This document shows positions 31,861-40,818 of a stretch of 45,307 bases of DNA, in pieces. Position 1 is the first letter of the stretch. Each line of letters starts with the position of its first letter. The notes under the pieces are model-generated. The model was not told where the DNA came from. It was given only the letters and a program-made list of their open reading frames with translations, and did not search any database. Made by a program: the position numbers and the translations under genes. Source of the stretch: CAYPKW01 sp964411425 (GTDB lineage Bacteria; Pseudomonadota; Alphaproteobacteria; Dongiales; Dongiaceae); NCBI GenBank assembly GCA_964411425.1, contig CAYPKW010000017.1:1-45307 (forward strand), read 5' to 3'.

Positions 31861-33621
31861 CTACGGCGCCGTCGATGCCGACGCGCCCGCCGGATGCTTG
31901 GCGCTCTCCGTCGCCGCGAACGCGCCGGCAAGGAAGTTGGCCTTGGCGCGCGAGCGGCTGAGCTTGCCGGACGAGGTGTGCGGCAGCGCGTGCGGGCGCA
32001 CCAGGACGACTTCCGCCTCGACGGCGGCGGCACGGCGCAGCAGGCCTTGCACGTCGAGCGCGAGCCGCTGGCGGGCCGCGGGGTCGGTCGAGCGGCACTG
32101 CACCAGCACGATGACGCGTTCGCCCGCGTGCGGGTCCTCGACCGAGAAGGCCGCGGCGTCGCCGCGCCTGAGGCCCGGCATCTCCTCCACGGCCCACTCC
32201 AGGTCCTGCGGCCAGATGTTGCGCCCGTTGATGATGATAAGATCCTTGTCGCGACCGGTGATCGCGATCTGGCCTCGCACGAAGTAGCCGAGGTCGCCGG
32301 TGTCGAGCCAGCCATCGGCGGACAGCACGCGCCTGGTCGCTTCCGGTTCGCCGAAATATCCGTTGGTGATGCTGGGGCCGCGCGCAAAGACGCGCCCGAC
32401 CCGGCGTTCCGCGAGCGCCTCGCCACCTGGGCCTCGCACCTGCAATTCATGGCCGAGCAGCGGGCGGCCGCAGAGAACGAAGCCGCGCGCCGCGTCCCCG
32501 GGGGCGGCCGGCGCGGCGATGTTTTCCGCGGCCAGCCGCTCGCGATCCACGTAGTCCACCTCGATGCCGTGCGACGGCGGCGCGAAGCTCAAGGCAAGCG
32601 TCGCCTCGGCCATGCCATAACTGGGGACGAACGCCGTCCGGCGGAAGCCGCAGGGCGCGAAGCGGTCGGCGAAACGCTCCATCGCCCGCGGCTGGATCAT
32701 GTCGCCACCGATGCCGGCACAGTTCCACGTCTTGAGGTCGAGTTGCCGCCCGACGTCGTCGTCGGCGCGCCTTGCCGCCAGGTCGTAGCCGAACGTCGGG
32801 CTGAAGGATATCGTTCCGCCGTTGCGCGAGATGAGCAGCAGCCAGGTGAGTGGCCGGCGCGCGAAATCCCGGGTGGTGAGAAAATCGACCGAGGCCTGGT
32901 TGGCGAGCGGTATCAGCAGCGTGCCCACCAGCCCCATGTCGTGGTAGAGCGGCAGCCAGGACACGACGCGGTCATTGGCGACGATGTGCACACCGTCCTC
33001 GATGATGGCGCGGCTATTGCTGAGCAGCGCGCGCTGCGAGATCTGGACGCCGAGTGGAAACCGCGTGCTGCCCGATGAGTATTGCAGATAGCAAAGATCG
33101 TCGGCGCCGAACGGCCGCAGGTCGGCGCCGGCCCCCGGTAGGGCGGCAAAATCGGCGGGCGCGCCGATCAACGGCACATCGAGCCCCAGTGCAGCCTCTC
33201 GGAGATAACCGAGCAGCCCCGCAGGCGCCATGGCGGCGGCGGCACCCGAGCCCTGCAATTGCCGGCGCAGCGTGGCGACATAGGAGTCTTTGCCGCCGAT
33301 GCCCGCCGGCAGGGCAACCGGGACGGGCACGATGGCGGCGTACTGGCAGGCGAGGAACATCGCCGGGACGTCGGCATCGGTGTCGGCGATCAACAACAGT
33401 CGGGCGCCCCGCGGCAACCCGGCGCGTATCAGGCCGCGGGCCAAGGCGTGCGCGCGCTCGCGCAGATCCGTGTATGGGACGGCGTCGAGCAGGTCGCCGC
33501 GCGCCGAATAAAAATTGAATCCCGTGCGGCCGCGCGCCGCGTAGTCGAGGGCTTCGGCCAGGGTCTCGAAGTCGGCCCGGCGCGGGGGCAGGTCGGGGCT
33601 CGTGCTCGGTGTCGGCGTCAT
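31861..33621 (-). CDS. Fatty acyl-AMP ligase (acyl-ACP synthetase)
   Basis: 586 aa AMP-forming ligase of the FAAL type. ATG at 33621 (MTPTPST). Motifs: LQYSSGSTRFPLGVQISQRA (about 170-189, P-loop), LPLYHDMGLVG (about 214, A4 motif typical of FAALs), VPSYGMAEATLALSF (about 325, A5), WLDTGDLGYFVRGQIAITGR (about 440, A7/A8) and TSSGKLSRS near 563 (A10 lysine). It adenylates a fatty acid and probably loads it onto the ACP encoded two genes downstream, supplying acyl-ACP to serine palmitoyltransferase. It heads the cerR-acp-spt part of the cluster, behind the ABC gene. Confidence 0.9.
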   Translation of the reverse strand: MTPTPSTSPDLPPRRADFETLAEALDYAARGRTGFNFYSARGDLLDAVPYTDLRERAHALARGLIRAGLPRGARLLLIADTDADVPAMFLACQYAAIVPVPVALPAGIGGKDSYVATLRRQLQGSGAAAAMAPAGLLGYLREAALGLDVPLIGAPADFAALPGAGADLRPFGADDLCYLQYSSGSTRFPLGVQISQRALLSNSRAIIEDGVHIVANDRVVSWLPLYHDMGLVGTLLIPLANQASVDFLTTRDFARRPLTWLLLISRNGGTISFSPTFGYDLAARRADDDVGRQLDLKTWNCAGIGGDMIQPRAMERFADRFAPCGFRRTAFVPSYGMAEATLALSFAPPSHGIEVDYVDRERLAAENIAAPAAPGDAARGFVLCGRPLLGHELQVRGPGGEALAERRVGRVFARGPSITNGYFGEPEATRRVLSADGWLDTGDLGYFVRGQIAITGRDKDLIIINGRNIWPQDLEWAVEEMPGLRRGDAAAFSVEDPHAGERVIVLVQCRSTDPAARQRLALDVQGLLRRAAAVEAEVVLVRPHALPHTSSGKLSRSRAKANFLAGAFAATESAKHPAGASASTAP

Positions 33622-33713
33622 GCGACTGGTACTGTGGATTATCGGAGCGGCCGCCCTCTTAGCAAATACCGGCGACGTCCTCAAGCGTCGCGGCGCGCTA
33701 GAGCCTATCTTGC

Positions 33714-35477
33714 TCAGACCGCGACGATGCGTGCCACGGGGCGCGGCAGCTCGATCACGCGCTGGTCCTGCAGCATGTAGACCCGGTCGGCGGCCGCCGT
33801 CCAGGCCGACTGGTGCGAGATGGCGAGCAGCGCCAGTCCGGTGCGCTCGGACAGCGTCTTCAGGTTGCGGCAAATCGCCGCCTCGGTCTCCGGGTCGAGC
33901 GCGCTGGTCGCCTCGTCGAGAATGAGCAGCCGCGGTCGGTGAATGAGGGCGCGCGCCACCGCGATGCGCTGGCGCTGGCCGCCGGACAGCAGCGTGCCGC
34001 GCTCGCCCACGATGCTCTCCATGCCGTCAGGCAGCTGCGACACGAACTCCCAGGCGCCGGCCGCCTCAAGCGCGGTGCGCGCCTCGTCATGCGTCAGCCC
34101 CGGGTCCTCCAGGGTGACGTTGGCGAAGATGCTGTCGTGAAACAAGACCACGTCCTGCGGCACGTATCCGACCATGGCGCGCCAACGCGACAGATCGACC
34201 GTCGAGAGCGGTCGCCCATCGAGCTTGATGGTGCCGCCGGAGGGCTCGTACAGGCCCAGAATCAAGTCGGCGATGGTGGTCTTGCCGGCTCCCGACGGCC
34301 CGGTGATGGTCGTCGTCTTGCCGGCGCGCACGACGAGCGAGACGTCGGACAGAATGACCTTGTCGCCGAACGCGAAGGACACGTTGTCGAATTCGCAGGC
34401 CTGTTCGAAGCTGGGCGCGGCGGCGCCGGCGATGGATTCGCGCTCCGCCTCGGCCTCGGCGATGGTCCGGCGCAGCGACCAGAAAGCGCTCTCCGACACC
34501 ATGACCGTCTGGTACTGGAGCTGCGCCTTGCCAAGCGCGGTTACCGTCCGGGCCAGCACCAGCCCCATGACGATGATCTGCGCCACCGGCAACTGCCACA
34601 CCGTCGTCGCCACGTAGAGCGCGCCGCACAAGAAGACCGCCATCACCGGCTCCTGCAGGGAGCGAACGCTGTACTTGCTGAACACCTGCCGGCGCAGCGC
34701 CTTGTTGAGTTCGCGCGCGTCGGCCGCGAACAAGGCGCCGAGCCGCACGTGCCGCGCCATCGCCTTCAGGGGCTTGATGCCCACCAGCATGTCGGTGAGG
34801 CGGGACACCAGCACCTGCGTGCGGCGCGTCTGCTGGCGCCCCGCCCGGCGCGCCATCGACACCAGGCGATTGAGGCCCAGCACCATGACCGCCCCGATGG
34901 CGACGGCCAGCATGCAGAGCTTCCACGAGATGAGCAGCGCCAATACAAGATAGACCGCGGTCTGCACGGCGCTCGCCATCAGCGTCGAGGACGCGAGGAA
35001 CGCCTCCGCGGCGCGCGCCGCCTCGCCGCTCACCGCGTTGGCGAATCGGCCCACCGGCTGGCGGGTAAAATAGGCCCAGCGCACCTCAAGCAGCCGGTCC
35101 ATGAGCGAGAGCCTGAGGCCGGTCGCGATCTCGGATACGATATACCCGACGTAGTTCATGGCCAGCAGGCTGAGCGCCGCCTTCACCAAGATGCAGGCGA
35201 CGACGACCATCAGAAGGACACCGAGATCGAGCGGCAGTCCGACCGCGTCGAGGGCCTGGGCGACGACGCGGTGGATGGCGGACCGGTCGCCCGCGGTATC
35301 GCCGGCCGCCACCGTCAGCGCGGGCAGCAGGCTCGCGATACCGAAGCCCTCGGCCAATCCGGCCGCCAGCAGGCTGCCGATCACCGTCGACTGGCGCCGC
35401 CTGGACACCTTGAAGAAAATCCGGAATACGCCCTCGCGTTCGGCGGGCGGCGGTTTCACGGGCGTGGACAGGCGCAT
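33714..35477 (-). CDS. ABC exporter, fused permease-ATPase (MsbA-like)
   Basis: 587 aa half-transporter of the type I exporter (MsbA/lipid A exporter) kind. Start ATG 35477. Six helices in residues about 35-315, then the ATPase domain: Walker A GPSGAGKTT (about 388-396), Q-loop YVPQDVVLF, signature LSGGQRQR (about 496), Walker B RLLILDEATSALD (about 514-526) and the switch His in AISHQ. The motifs are all intact. It flips a lipid or exports a peptide. Being first in the run ABC-FAAL-cerR-acp-spt, a sphingolipid is the likely cargo, which would make it a second lipid-movement module beside lptFG. Substrate inferred. Confidence 0.93.
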   Translation of the reverse strand: MRLSTPVKPPPAEREGVFRIFFKVSRRRQSTVIGSLLAAGLAEGFGIASLLPALTVAAGDTAGDRSAIHRVVAQALDAVGLPLDLGVLLMVVVACILVKAALSLLAMNYVGYIVSEIATGLRLSLMDRLLEVRWAYFTRQPVGRFANAVSGEAARAAEAFLASSTLMASAVQTAVYLVLALLISWKLCMLAVAIGAVMVLGLNRLVSMARRAGRQQTRRTQVLVSRLTDMLVGIKPLKAMARHVRLGALFAADARELNKALRRQVFSKYSVRSLQEPVMAVFLCGALYVATTVWQLPVAQIIVMGLVLARTVTALGKAQLQYQTVMVSESAFWSLRRTIAEAEAERESIAGAAAPSFEQACEFDNVSFAFGDKVILSDVSLVVRAGKTTTITGPSGAGKTTIADLILGLYEPSGGTIKLDGRPLSTVDLSRWRAMVGYVPQDVVLFHDSIFANVTLEDPGLTHDEARTALEAAGAWEFVSQLPDGMESIVGERGTLLSGGQRQRIAVARALIHRPRLLILDEATSALDPETEAAICRNLKTLSERTGLALLAISHQSAWTAAADRVYMLQDQRVIELPRPVARIVAV

Positions 35478-35614
35478 CGTCGCTCGGGCAAGTGGCCAAT
35501 CGGTTGAGTCGGCGGACCGCGCTCTTTGTAGGGCGGCCCGGCGCGGCAGGTCAAGGTTCGAGGGTCGAGAAGCCGAAGAAGGCCGATTAGGCGGCGCCCC
35601 GTCCGCGCCTTGAT

Positions 35615-36583
35615 TTGGCGGAGGAATCCGACTACGAAATCCTTCGGGCGCCATCGATGGTGGGGAGCCGGGCCGTCGTGCCGGACACCGTGTTCATCCA
35701 GACCAACGACCAGCAGCTTGTCGGCGCGCTGGTATCGGCATATTCGCTGAAGCGCAACTCGGCCCATGCGGATCGCTTCGAAGTCCGCATCCTGCGGCGC
35801 GAGGACTATCCCTTCTTCGCGGCGCGGGAAGGCCAGGCGTTCTGGCGCGGCGACGCCAGGCGGACATGGCGCAACGGCGACCTGCAGTCGTTCACCCCCT
35901 TGCGCTTCATGCCGCCGGAGCTGATGGCCTATCGGGGGCGCGCCGCGGTCATCGACCCGGACGTGTTCGCGGTCGGCGACATGCGCGAACTGCTGTCGCG
36001 CGACATGGGCGGCAAGGCGCTGATGTGCGTCGCCCGGCCCGGGCACAACCGCCGCCCGGACTATCTCGCCTCCAGCGTCATGCTGCTCGACTGCGCCAAA
36101 TTGACGCATTGGCGCTGCGAGGAGCAGTTCGCCGAGCTGTTCGAGTCCAAACGGGACTACGAGAAGTGGATCTATCTCGGCTACGAGGCGCCGGAGACCG
36201 TCGGGTTGCTGGAGCCGGAATGGAATCACTTCGACACGCTCAACGAGAGCACCAAGCTGCTGCACAACACCAAGCGCCGGACGCAGCCATGGAAGACCGG
36301 GCTGCCGGTCGACTACACGGTGCGCGAGCGGCTGTGGGGCGTGCTGCCCACGGCCTGGGGGTTGAAGGCGCTCAACGGCCTGTTGGGCCGCGCCTCGCCG
36401 GCCGGGCGCTACAAGCGCCATCCGGATCCCCGGCAGGAGCGGTTCTTCTTCGCCCTGCTGCGCGAGTGCGTCGAGCAGGGCGCGGTCGGCGAGGCCCTGC
36501 TGCGCGAGGCGATGGCGAAGAACCATGTGCGGCACGACGCCCTCGAGTTGATCGGCCGCGCTCCGGCGCTGGCCGCCGCCTAG
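35615..36583 (+). CDS. Glycosyltransferase-like protein (GT-A/GT8-like)
   Basis: 322 aa. An N-terminal strand DTVFIQTNDQQLVGALVSAY (about 24-43) and an acidic metal motif AAVIDPDVFAVGDMRELL (about 108-125, D-x-D) are what GT8-type GT-A enzymes show. Later YLASSVMLLDCAKLTHW and a conserved Trp/His segment ending EWNHFDTLNESTKLLHNT also fit. The frame starts with TTG at 35615; an ATG at 35657 is the alternative. It is divergent from the ABC exporter and ends in a 4-base convergent overlap with the ELM1 gene. Could add sugar to a lipid head group. Family call is moderate. Confidence 0.7.
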   Translation: MAEESDYEILRAPSMVGSRAVVPDTVFIQTNDQQLVGALVSAYSLKRNSAHADRFEVRILRREDYPFFAAREGQAFWRGDARRTWRNGDLQSFTPLRFMPPELMAYRGRAAVIDPDVFAVGDMRELLSRDMGGKALMCVARPGHNRRPDYLASSVMLLDCAKLTHWRCEEQFAELFESKRDYEKWIYLGYEAPETVGLLEPEWNHFDTLNESTKLLHNTKRRTQPWKTGLPVDYTVRERLWGVLPTAWGLKALNGLLGRASPAGRYKRHPDPRQERFFFALLRECVEQGAVGEALLREAMAKNHVRHDALELIGRAPALAAA

Positions 36584-37680
36584 GCCCGCCCGAAGAGCGC
36601 GCGGACCCGCGCCGCCGTCGCCGCCAGGCTGTCGGCCGGGCTCGCCGATGGAGGCGGCCCCTGAGCGTCCTCGCCGAGACGACGAGCCAGGCCCCGCGCC
36701 ACCAGGCCGGCGTGGAACGCCGCCATGTCGCGCGGCCGCACCAGGATTCCCACCTCGACGAGGCAGTCGCCCGCGCGCCGTAACCATCCCGGCCAACGAC
36801 CATTGAGTCGGCGGCGCAGCCCATCCCAGCGCGTCGGCAATTCGGCGATATACACCGGCTTGCCGGCGGCGCAGGCGTCGGACAGCATCGCCGCGCTGTC
36901 GCCGGTCACCACGATCCGGTCGGCGAGGCCGAGGAAGGCGGCATAGGGGTTGTCAGCGCCGGCCTGCCAGCGATGCACGAGCGCGCTCCTGGGCAGGGCG
37001 CGCTCCAATGCGTCGATCGCGTTGGAGGGCGTGCGCGGGCTGGTGGTGGCCAGCACGGTGCCGGCCCCGGCGAGGCGCCTGGCGCGCAAGGCCAGTTCCG
37101 CGGCGCCGGCCGCGTCCAGCCGGTACGGCGCCGCCGAGCCGCCGACCAGCAAGGCCACGTACGGTCGCGGCAGATGCGCGAGGCTGGGGGCGCGCTCGGC
37201 CGCCGCCGCCATGAGGCCGCTTCGGCCGAGGGCCGTGAGCGCGACCGGGTTGCGCAGCACGTTCGGGCGCGTGGGCAGGCCGTATTGCGGCGTCGTGACG
37301 ACGAGGTCGAGCCAAGCCAGCGGCGCGAAAGGGCGGCCGATGCCGACCAGCCGGGTCCGGTTCCCGGATTGCCGCCGCACCCAGCGGGCGGCGGGCACGC
37401 TTCGCTTACCGCTGAAGATCACCAGATCGGGCCAAGGCGGCCGGAGTTGCGCCAGCGCCGAGGGGGCGAGGCTCCTGAGCGAGGCGCCGAGCAGCAGGTT
37501 CGGCACGCGGTGCAGCGCCCCGAAATCGAGCTGCTTCGTTTCGCAAGGCCAGCCCAGCGCCGCCGCCAGCGCCGCGACTTGCGCGTTGTCGCCCGCGCGC
37601 CGCCCCACCAGCAACCAGGTCGTAGGCGCCGCACGGCCGACGGCGTCGTCCCGCTGCCTCTGTCCCGCGGCATCGCTCAT
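36580..37680 (-). CDS. ELM1/GtrOC1-family protein (DUF1022-like)
   Basis: 366 aa protein of the family named after plant mitochondrial-fission ELM1, which has a glycosyltransferase-B-like two-domain fold. Landmarks: WLLVGRRAGDNAQVAALAAAL (about 22-42), the G-K-R-S motif in IFSGKRSVPAARWVRR (about 87), VVTTPQYGLP (about 127), VALLVGGSAAPYRL (about 175) and IVVTGDSAAMLSDACAAGKP (about 257-276). Alphaproteobacteria commonly carry one copy; the biochemical role is not settled. It is the last gene of the sphingolipid island on the minus strand. Confidence 0.88.
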   Translation of the reverse strand: MSDAAGQRQRDDAVGRAAPTTWLLVGRRAGDNAQVAALAAALGWPCETKQLDFGALHRVPNLLLGASLRSLAPSALAQLRPPWPDLVIFSGKRSVPAARWVRRQSGNRTRLVGIGRPFAPLAWLDLVVTTPQYGLPTRPNVLRNPVALTALGRSGLMAAAAERAPSLAHLPRPYVALLVGGSAAPYRLDAAGAAELALRARRLAGAGTVLATTSPRTPSNAIDALERALPRSALVHRWQAGADNPYAAFLGLADRIVVTGDSAAMLSDACAAGKPVYIAELPTRWDGLRRRLNGRWPGWLRRAGDCLVEVGILVRPRDMAAFHAGLVARGLARRLGEDAQGPPPSASPADSLAATAARVRALFGRA

Positions 37681-37741
37681 GGCGCCGACTAATGACGCAA
37701 ACGACCGCCAGGGCGCAAGCGATGGCGGTCCCGCTGCCCCC

Positions 37742-37957
37742 CTAGCCGAAGGCGCGGCGGGCGGCGTCGATCATGGCGAGGATCGAGTCCGGCCCGGCGA
37801 TGCCGGCGGGGCGGAACGCCGGGCGCATGTCGTCAACGAACTCGCGGTCGGTCACGGTGGCGGCGCAGCCGCTGCGCGCCAGCGCCAGGGCGGCGGCCAG
37901 CGCCATGCCGGCGCTCGTTGCCGTGTCGGGATGCAATCCGTTGGGCGCGTCGTGCAT
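37742..37957 (-). CDS. Small hypothetical protein, 71 aa
   Basis: Third-position GC is about 90% from the ATG at 37957 (MHDAPNG) to the stop, which supports real coding. Codons upstream to 38008 (MPDRYF) are less typical, so I take the shorter start; neither has a clear ribosome site. The product is soluble, with an Ala/Leu-rich central stretch (SAGMALAAALALARSGCAAT) and a helical end (SILAMIDAARRAFG). No family recognised. It lies between the ELM1 gene and the aminotransferase on the same strand. Confidence 0.6.
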   Translation of the reverse strand: MHDAPNGLHPDTATSAGMALAAALALARSGCAATVTDREFVDDMRPAFRPAGIAGPDSILAMIDAARRAFG

Positions 37958-38037
37958 GGGTCTGAGAATGCGGCCGCCCGGCCGGCCCCGGAAATATCGA
38001 TCCGGCATGGATTCGAAAGCCGTCCGTCATCGCGGGT

Positions 38038-39438
38038 TCATCCCCGCCACAATCCCTCGCGCGCCAATCCGTCCGCGACCGCTCCGATGGCGGCGCGTAG
38101 AATCTCGACCGCCTCGTCGATCTCGCCGCGGCCGATGACGAGCGGCGGCGACAGGACCACCAGATGCGCCATGGGCCGCACCATCAGCCCGCGCGCCATG
38201 GCCTCCTCGATGATGCGGAAGCCGATGTCCCACTCGGCCGGCGCCGGCTCCTTGCTCTTCTTGTCGGCGACGAATTCGACGCACACCATGAAATGGCTGC
38301 CGCGCACGTCGCCCACGAGCGGCAGGTCGGCGAGGCTGCGGAACCGCGCCTGGAAATAGGGCGCGAGCTCGCGCACGTGACGGCACAGGTTCTCGCGCTC
38401 GATGATCTCCAGGTTCTTGAGGCCCGCGGCGCAGGCCACCGGATGGGCCGAGTAGGTAAACCCGTTACTGAACAGTTTCCCCTTGGCTTCGGGGCCGGTG
38501 ATCGCGGCGTAGAGACTGTCCGACACCAGGAAGGCGCCCAACGGCACGTAGCCCGAGGTGAGGCCCTTGGCGCAGGTGATGATGTCGGGCACGACGTCGA
38601 ACACCGGCTCGGAGGCGAAGATTTCGCCGAGCCGCCCAAAGCCGGTTACCACCTCGTCGGAGATGTACAGCACGCCGTGCCGGCGGCAGACCTCCCAGGT
38701 GCGGCGTTGATAGCCCGGCGGCGGCACGATGACGCCGCCCGAGGCCAGGATCGGCTCGGCGATGAAGCAGGCGACCCTGTCGGGGCCGAGCTCTAGGATC
38801 TTGTCCTCGAGCTCCCGCACCTTGGCGGCGCGGAACTCGTCCTCCGACATGCCCTCGGGCCGGCGATAGGGATTGGGCGCTGGCAGGTGGTGCACGGTGT
38901 CGGTCACGAAGTCGAGGTTGCCGCGGTCGCCGGGCTTGCCCGACACCGAGGCCGAGAGGTACGTGCTGCCGTGATAGGCGTAGTCGCGCGTGATGATGTG
39001 CTTCTTCGCCGGCCGCCCGATGAAGTTGAAGTAGAACTGCACGAACCGTAACGCCGAATCGACCGCCGTGGAGCCGCCGGTGGTGAAAAAGACGTGCCGC
39101 AGGTCGCCCGGCGCGTAGGCCGCGAGCCGCGCGCCCAGCTCGATGGCGGGCGGCGTGCCGATGATGCCGAAGGGCGAGAAGTAGCACAGGCGGCGCGCCT
39201 GCTCGGCGATCGCCTGCGCCATCTCCTCGCGCCCGTAGCCGATGTTGACGCACCACATGCCGCCGACGCCGTCCAGCATGCGCCGGCCCTTGGCGTCCAC
39301 CACGTAGCAGCCGTCGGCCTCGGCCACGATCAGCGGCTCGCGGCTCGCCACCTGGTCGAGCGGGCACCACGGATGGATGATGTGGTCGCGATCCTTGCGC
39401 CGAAGATCGGCGAAGTCGTAGCGCGGGTTGGCGCGCAT
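38038..39438 (-). CDS. Class III aminotransferase (polyamine/aspartate family)
   Basis: 466 aa PLP enzyme. Start ATG 39438 (MRANPRYDF). Features: WCVNIGYGREEMAQAI (about 61-76), TTGGSTAVDSALRFVQFY (about 118-135, PLP phosphate site), ISDEVVTGFGRLGEIF (about 255-270, D-E-V) and the PLP lysine in ITCAKGLTSGYVPLGA (about 284-299). The layout fits the putrescine/omega-amino-acid:pyruvate type (SpuC-like). It shares the minus strand with a polyamine-type binding protein, so transamination of an imported amine is likely. A strong hairpin separates it from that upstream gene. Confidence 0.92.
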   Translation of the reverse strand: MRANPRYDFADLRRKDRDHIIHPWCPLDQVASREPLIVAEADGCYVVDAKGRRMLDGVGGMWCVNIGYGREEMAQAIAEQARRLCYFSPFGIIGTPPAIELGARLAAYAPGDLRHVFFTTGGSTAVDSALRFVQFYFNFIGRPAKKHIITRDYAYHGSTYLSASVSGKPGDRGNLDFVTDTVHHLPAPNPYRRPEGMSEDEFRAAKVRELEDKILELGPDRVACFIAEPILASGGVIVPPPGYQRRTWEVCRRHGVLYISDEVVTGFGRLGEIFASEPVFDVVPDIITCAKGLTSGYVPLGAFLVSDSLYAAITGPEAKGKLFSNGFTYSAHPVACAAGLKNLEIIERENLCRHVRELAPYFQARFRSLADLPLVGDVRGSHFMVCVEFVADKKSKEPAPAEWDIGFRIIEEAMARGLMVRPMAHLVVLSPPLVIGRGEIDEAVEILRAAIGAVADGLAREGLWRG

Positions 39439-39457
39439 CGGCGGGTCCTTCAACGAA

Positions 39458-39486
39458 TGCCCCGGAAGCCGACGGCTTCCGGGGCA
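39458..39486 (-). promoter_or_regulatory. Intercistronic hairpin between binding protein and aminotransferase genes
   Basis: TGCCCCGGAAGCC, a 3-base loop and GGCTTCCGGGGCA: exact 13-base arms. On the minus strand it follows the binding-protein stop (39513) and precedes the aminotransferase start (39438). No T run follows (TTCGTTGAAGG), so it is more likely a partial terminator or a stabiliser of the upstream mRNA, as is common after genes for solute-binding proteins. Confidence 0.65.
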
Positions 39487-39512
39487 AGGATGGTCGGCGA
39501 ATGAGCGCGGCT

Positions 39513-40616
39513 TCAGCCGGCCTGCACCGCCTCGAACATCTGCTGCAGCTTGTCGAGCTTCTTGTTCTCGCGGCTGAACACGCCGCTCGACAGAAGCTCC
39601 GTCGGGTCCCTCGGCAAGCCGAGGCTCTCTAGCACCGCGTCGTCCACGAGGTCGAACGACTTCTTGTTGGAATGGCCGTAGCCGTTCTCGGCGATCAGCC
39701 ACCGGCCGGCAGCCGGGTCTAGGATGGCGTCGATCAGCTCGTGCGCCTTGTCGATCTCCTTGGCGTCCTTGGTGAGCACCAGGCCGCACACCCAGCACAG
39801 GATGCCTTCCTTCGGCTTCATGTAGGCGACCGGCACGCCCTGCGCCTTCAGCTTGAGGACGGCGCTGTTCCAGGCGCTGGTGGCGACGATCTCGCCCGAG
39901 GCCACGGCCTGCTGCATGGCCGTATCGTCCTCCCAGTAGAAGCGCAAAAGCGGCTTCTGCTCCGCGAGCTTCGCCTGGATCTTGGCGATCTCTTCGTCGG
40001 TCGGATCGTACGGGTCCTTGGCGCCGATCAGCAGGCCCACGATGACCGCGGTGTCGGTGATGTCCTTGCCGATCGACAGCCGGCCCTTGTAGCGCTCGTC
40101 CCACAGGATTGACCAGCTATCCTCCGTCTTCTCCACCAGGTCGGTGCGATAGAGGACCGAGGTGTTGCCCCAGTCGATCGGCACGAACCATTGCTGGCCC
40201 TCCTCGTCGGCGCCGTTGATCGACTTGAGATAGGGGAATACGTCGCCCCAGTTCGACAGGCGCGAGGTATCGATGCCCTGCAGCACCCCGGCGTCGCGCC
40301 AGCGCCGGATGCGGCCGCTGCACGGGTGGGCGAGGTCGGTGAAGAAGCCGGCGCGCAGCTTCTGGAACGCCTCCTCCTCGTCGGCGAAGATGGGCAGATT
40401 TGGGCTGGTGCCGTATTTCTCCGCGTATTTCGGGAACATCTCCGGCACGTCGTAGCCGGACCACGTGAAGTAGGTGACCTGCTCCTCCGCCAGCGTCCGG
40501 CGCGCCGCCACCGGCAATATGACGGTGGCGAGCCCGGCCGAACCGAGAACCTTGACCATCTCGCGTCGAGAGAGGCGCCCTTCGGCGAGGCGATCCAGGA
40601 ATTCATGCTTGTCCAT
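39513..40616 (-). CDS. Spermidine/putrescine-type solute-binding protein, Tat-like signal
   Basis: 367 aa periplasmic binding protein (PotD/PotF class). Start at 40616 has GGAGACC. A Tat-type leader is visible: RLSRREMVKVLGSAGLATVI (about 14-33), cleavage near RTLAE (about 43). The mature part begins VTYFTWSGYDVPEMF, with ADEEEAFQKLRAG, VPIDWGNTSVLYRTDLV and ENGYGHSNKKSFD, all typical of the polyamine binding-protein fold. It may bind polyamines or another amine/amino alcohol. It is divergent from two permeases and an ATPase. Confidence 0.92.
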   Translation of the reverse strand: MDKHEFLDRLAEGRLSRREMVKVLGSAGLATVILPVAARRTLAEEQVTYFTWSGYDVPEMFPKYAEKYGTSPNLPIFADEEEAFQKLRAGFFTDLAHPCSGRIRRWRDAGVLQGIDTSRLSNWGDVFPYLKSINGADEEGQQWFVPIDWGNTSVLYRTDLVEKTEDSWSILWDERYKGRLSIGKDITDTAVIVGLLIGAKDPYDPTDEEIAKIQAKLAEQKPLLRFYWEDDTAMQQAVASGEIVATSAWNSAVLKLKAQGVPVAYMKPKEGILCWVCGLVLTKDAKEIDKAHELIDAILDPAAGRWLIAENGYGHSNKKSFDLVDDAVLESLGLPRDPTELLSSGVFSRENKKLDKLQQMFEAVQAG

Positions 40617-40818
40617 TGTCGGTCTCCAATAGTGGGTCTATCGTCGCCGCCGGCCGATTCGCCGGGACGGCTCGGCAGGTCGGATCGCTATTGCCAATCC
40701 GGCGGCCAGGCGATTAACTCAAGCCTACCAGCCGGCGCCCCGAGCGGCAAGCGGCGACTGGTCGAGGCGTTGACCGTCAGGGGCTTGAAATAGCGAAAGG
40801 AAGACGCGGACCCCGGCA

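Noticed and set aside
34087..34926. Long same-strand open frame overlapping the ABC exporter
   Set aside because: Out-of-frame product of high GC; the exporter frame carries every ATPase motif and a full length.
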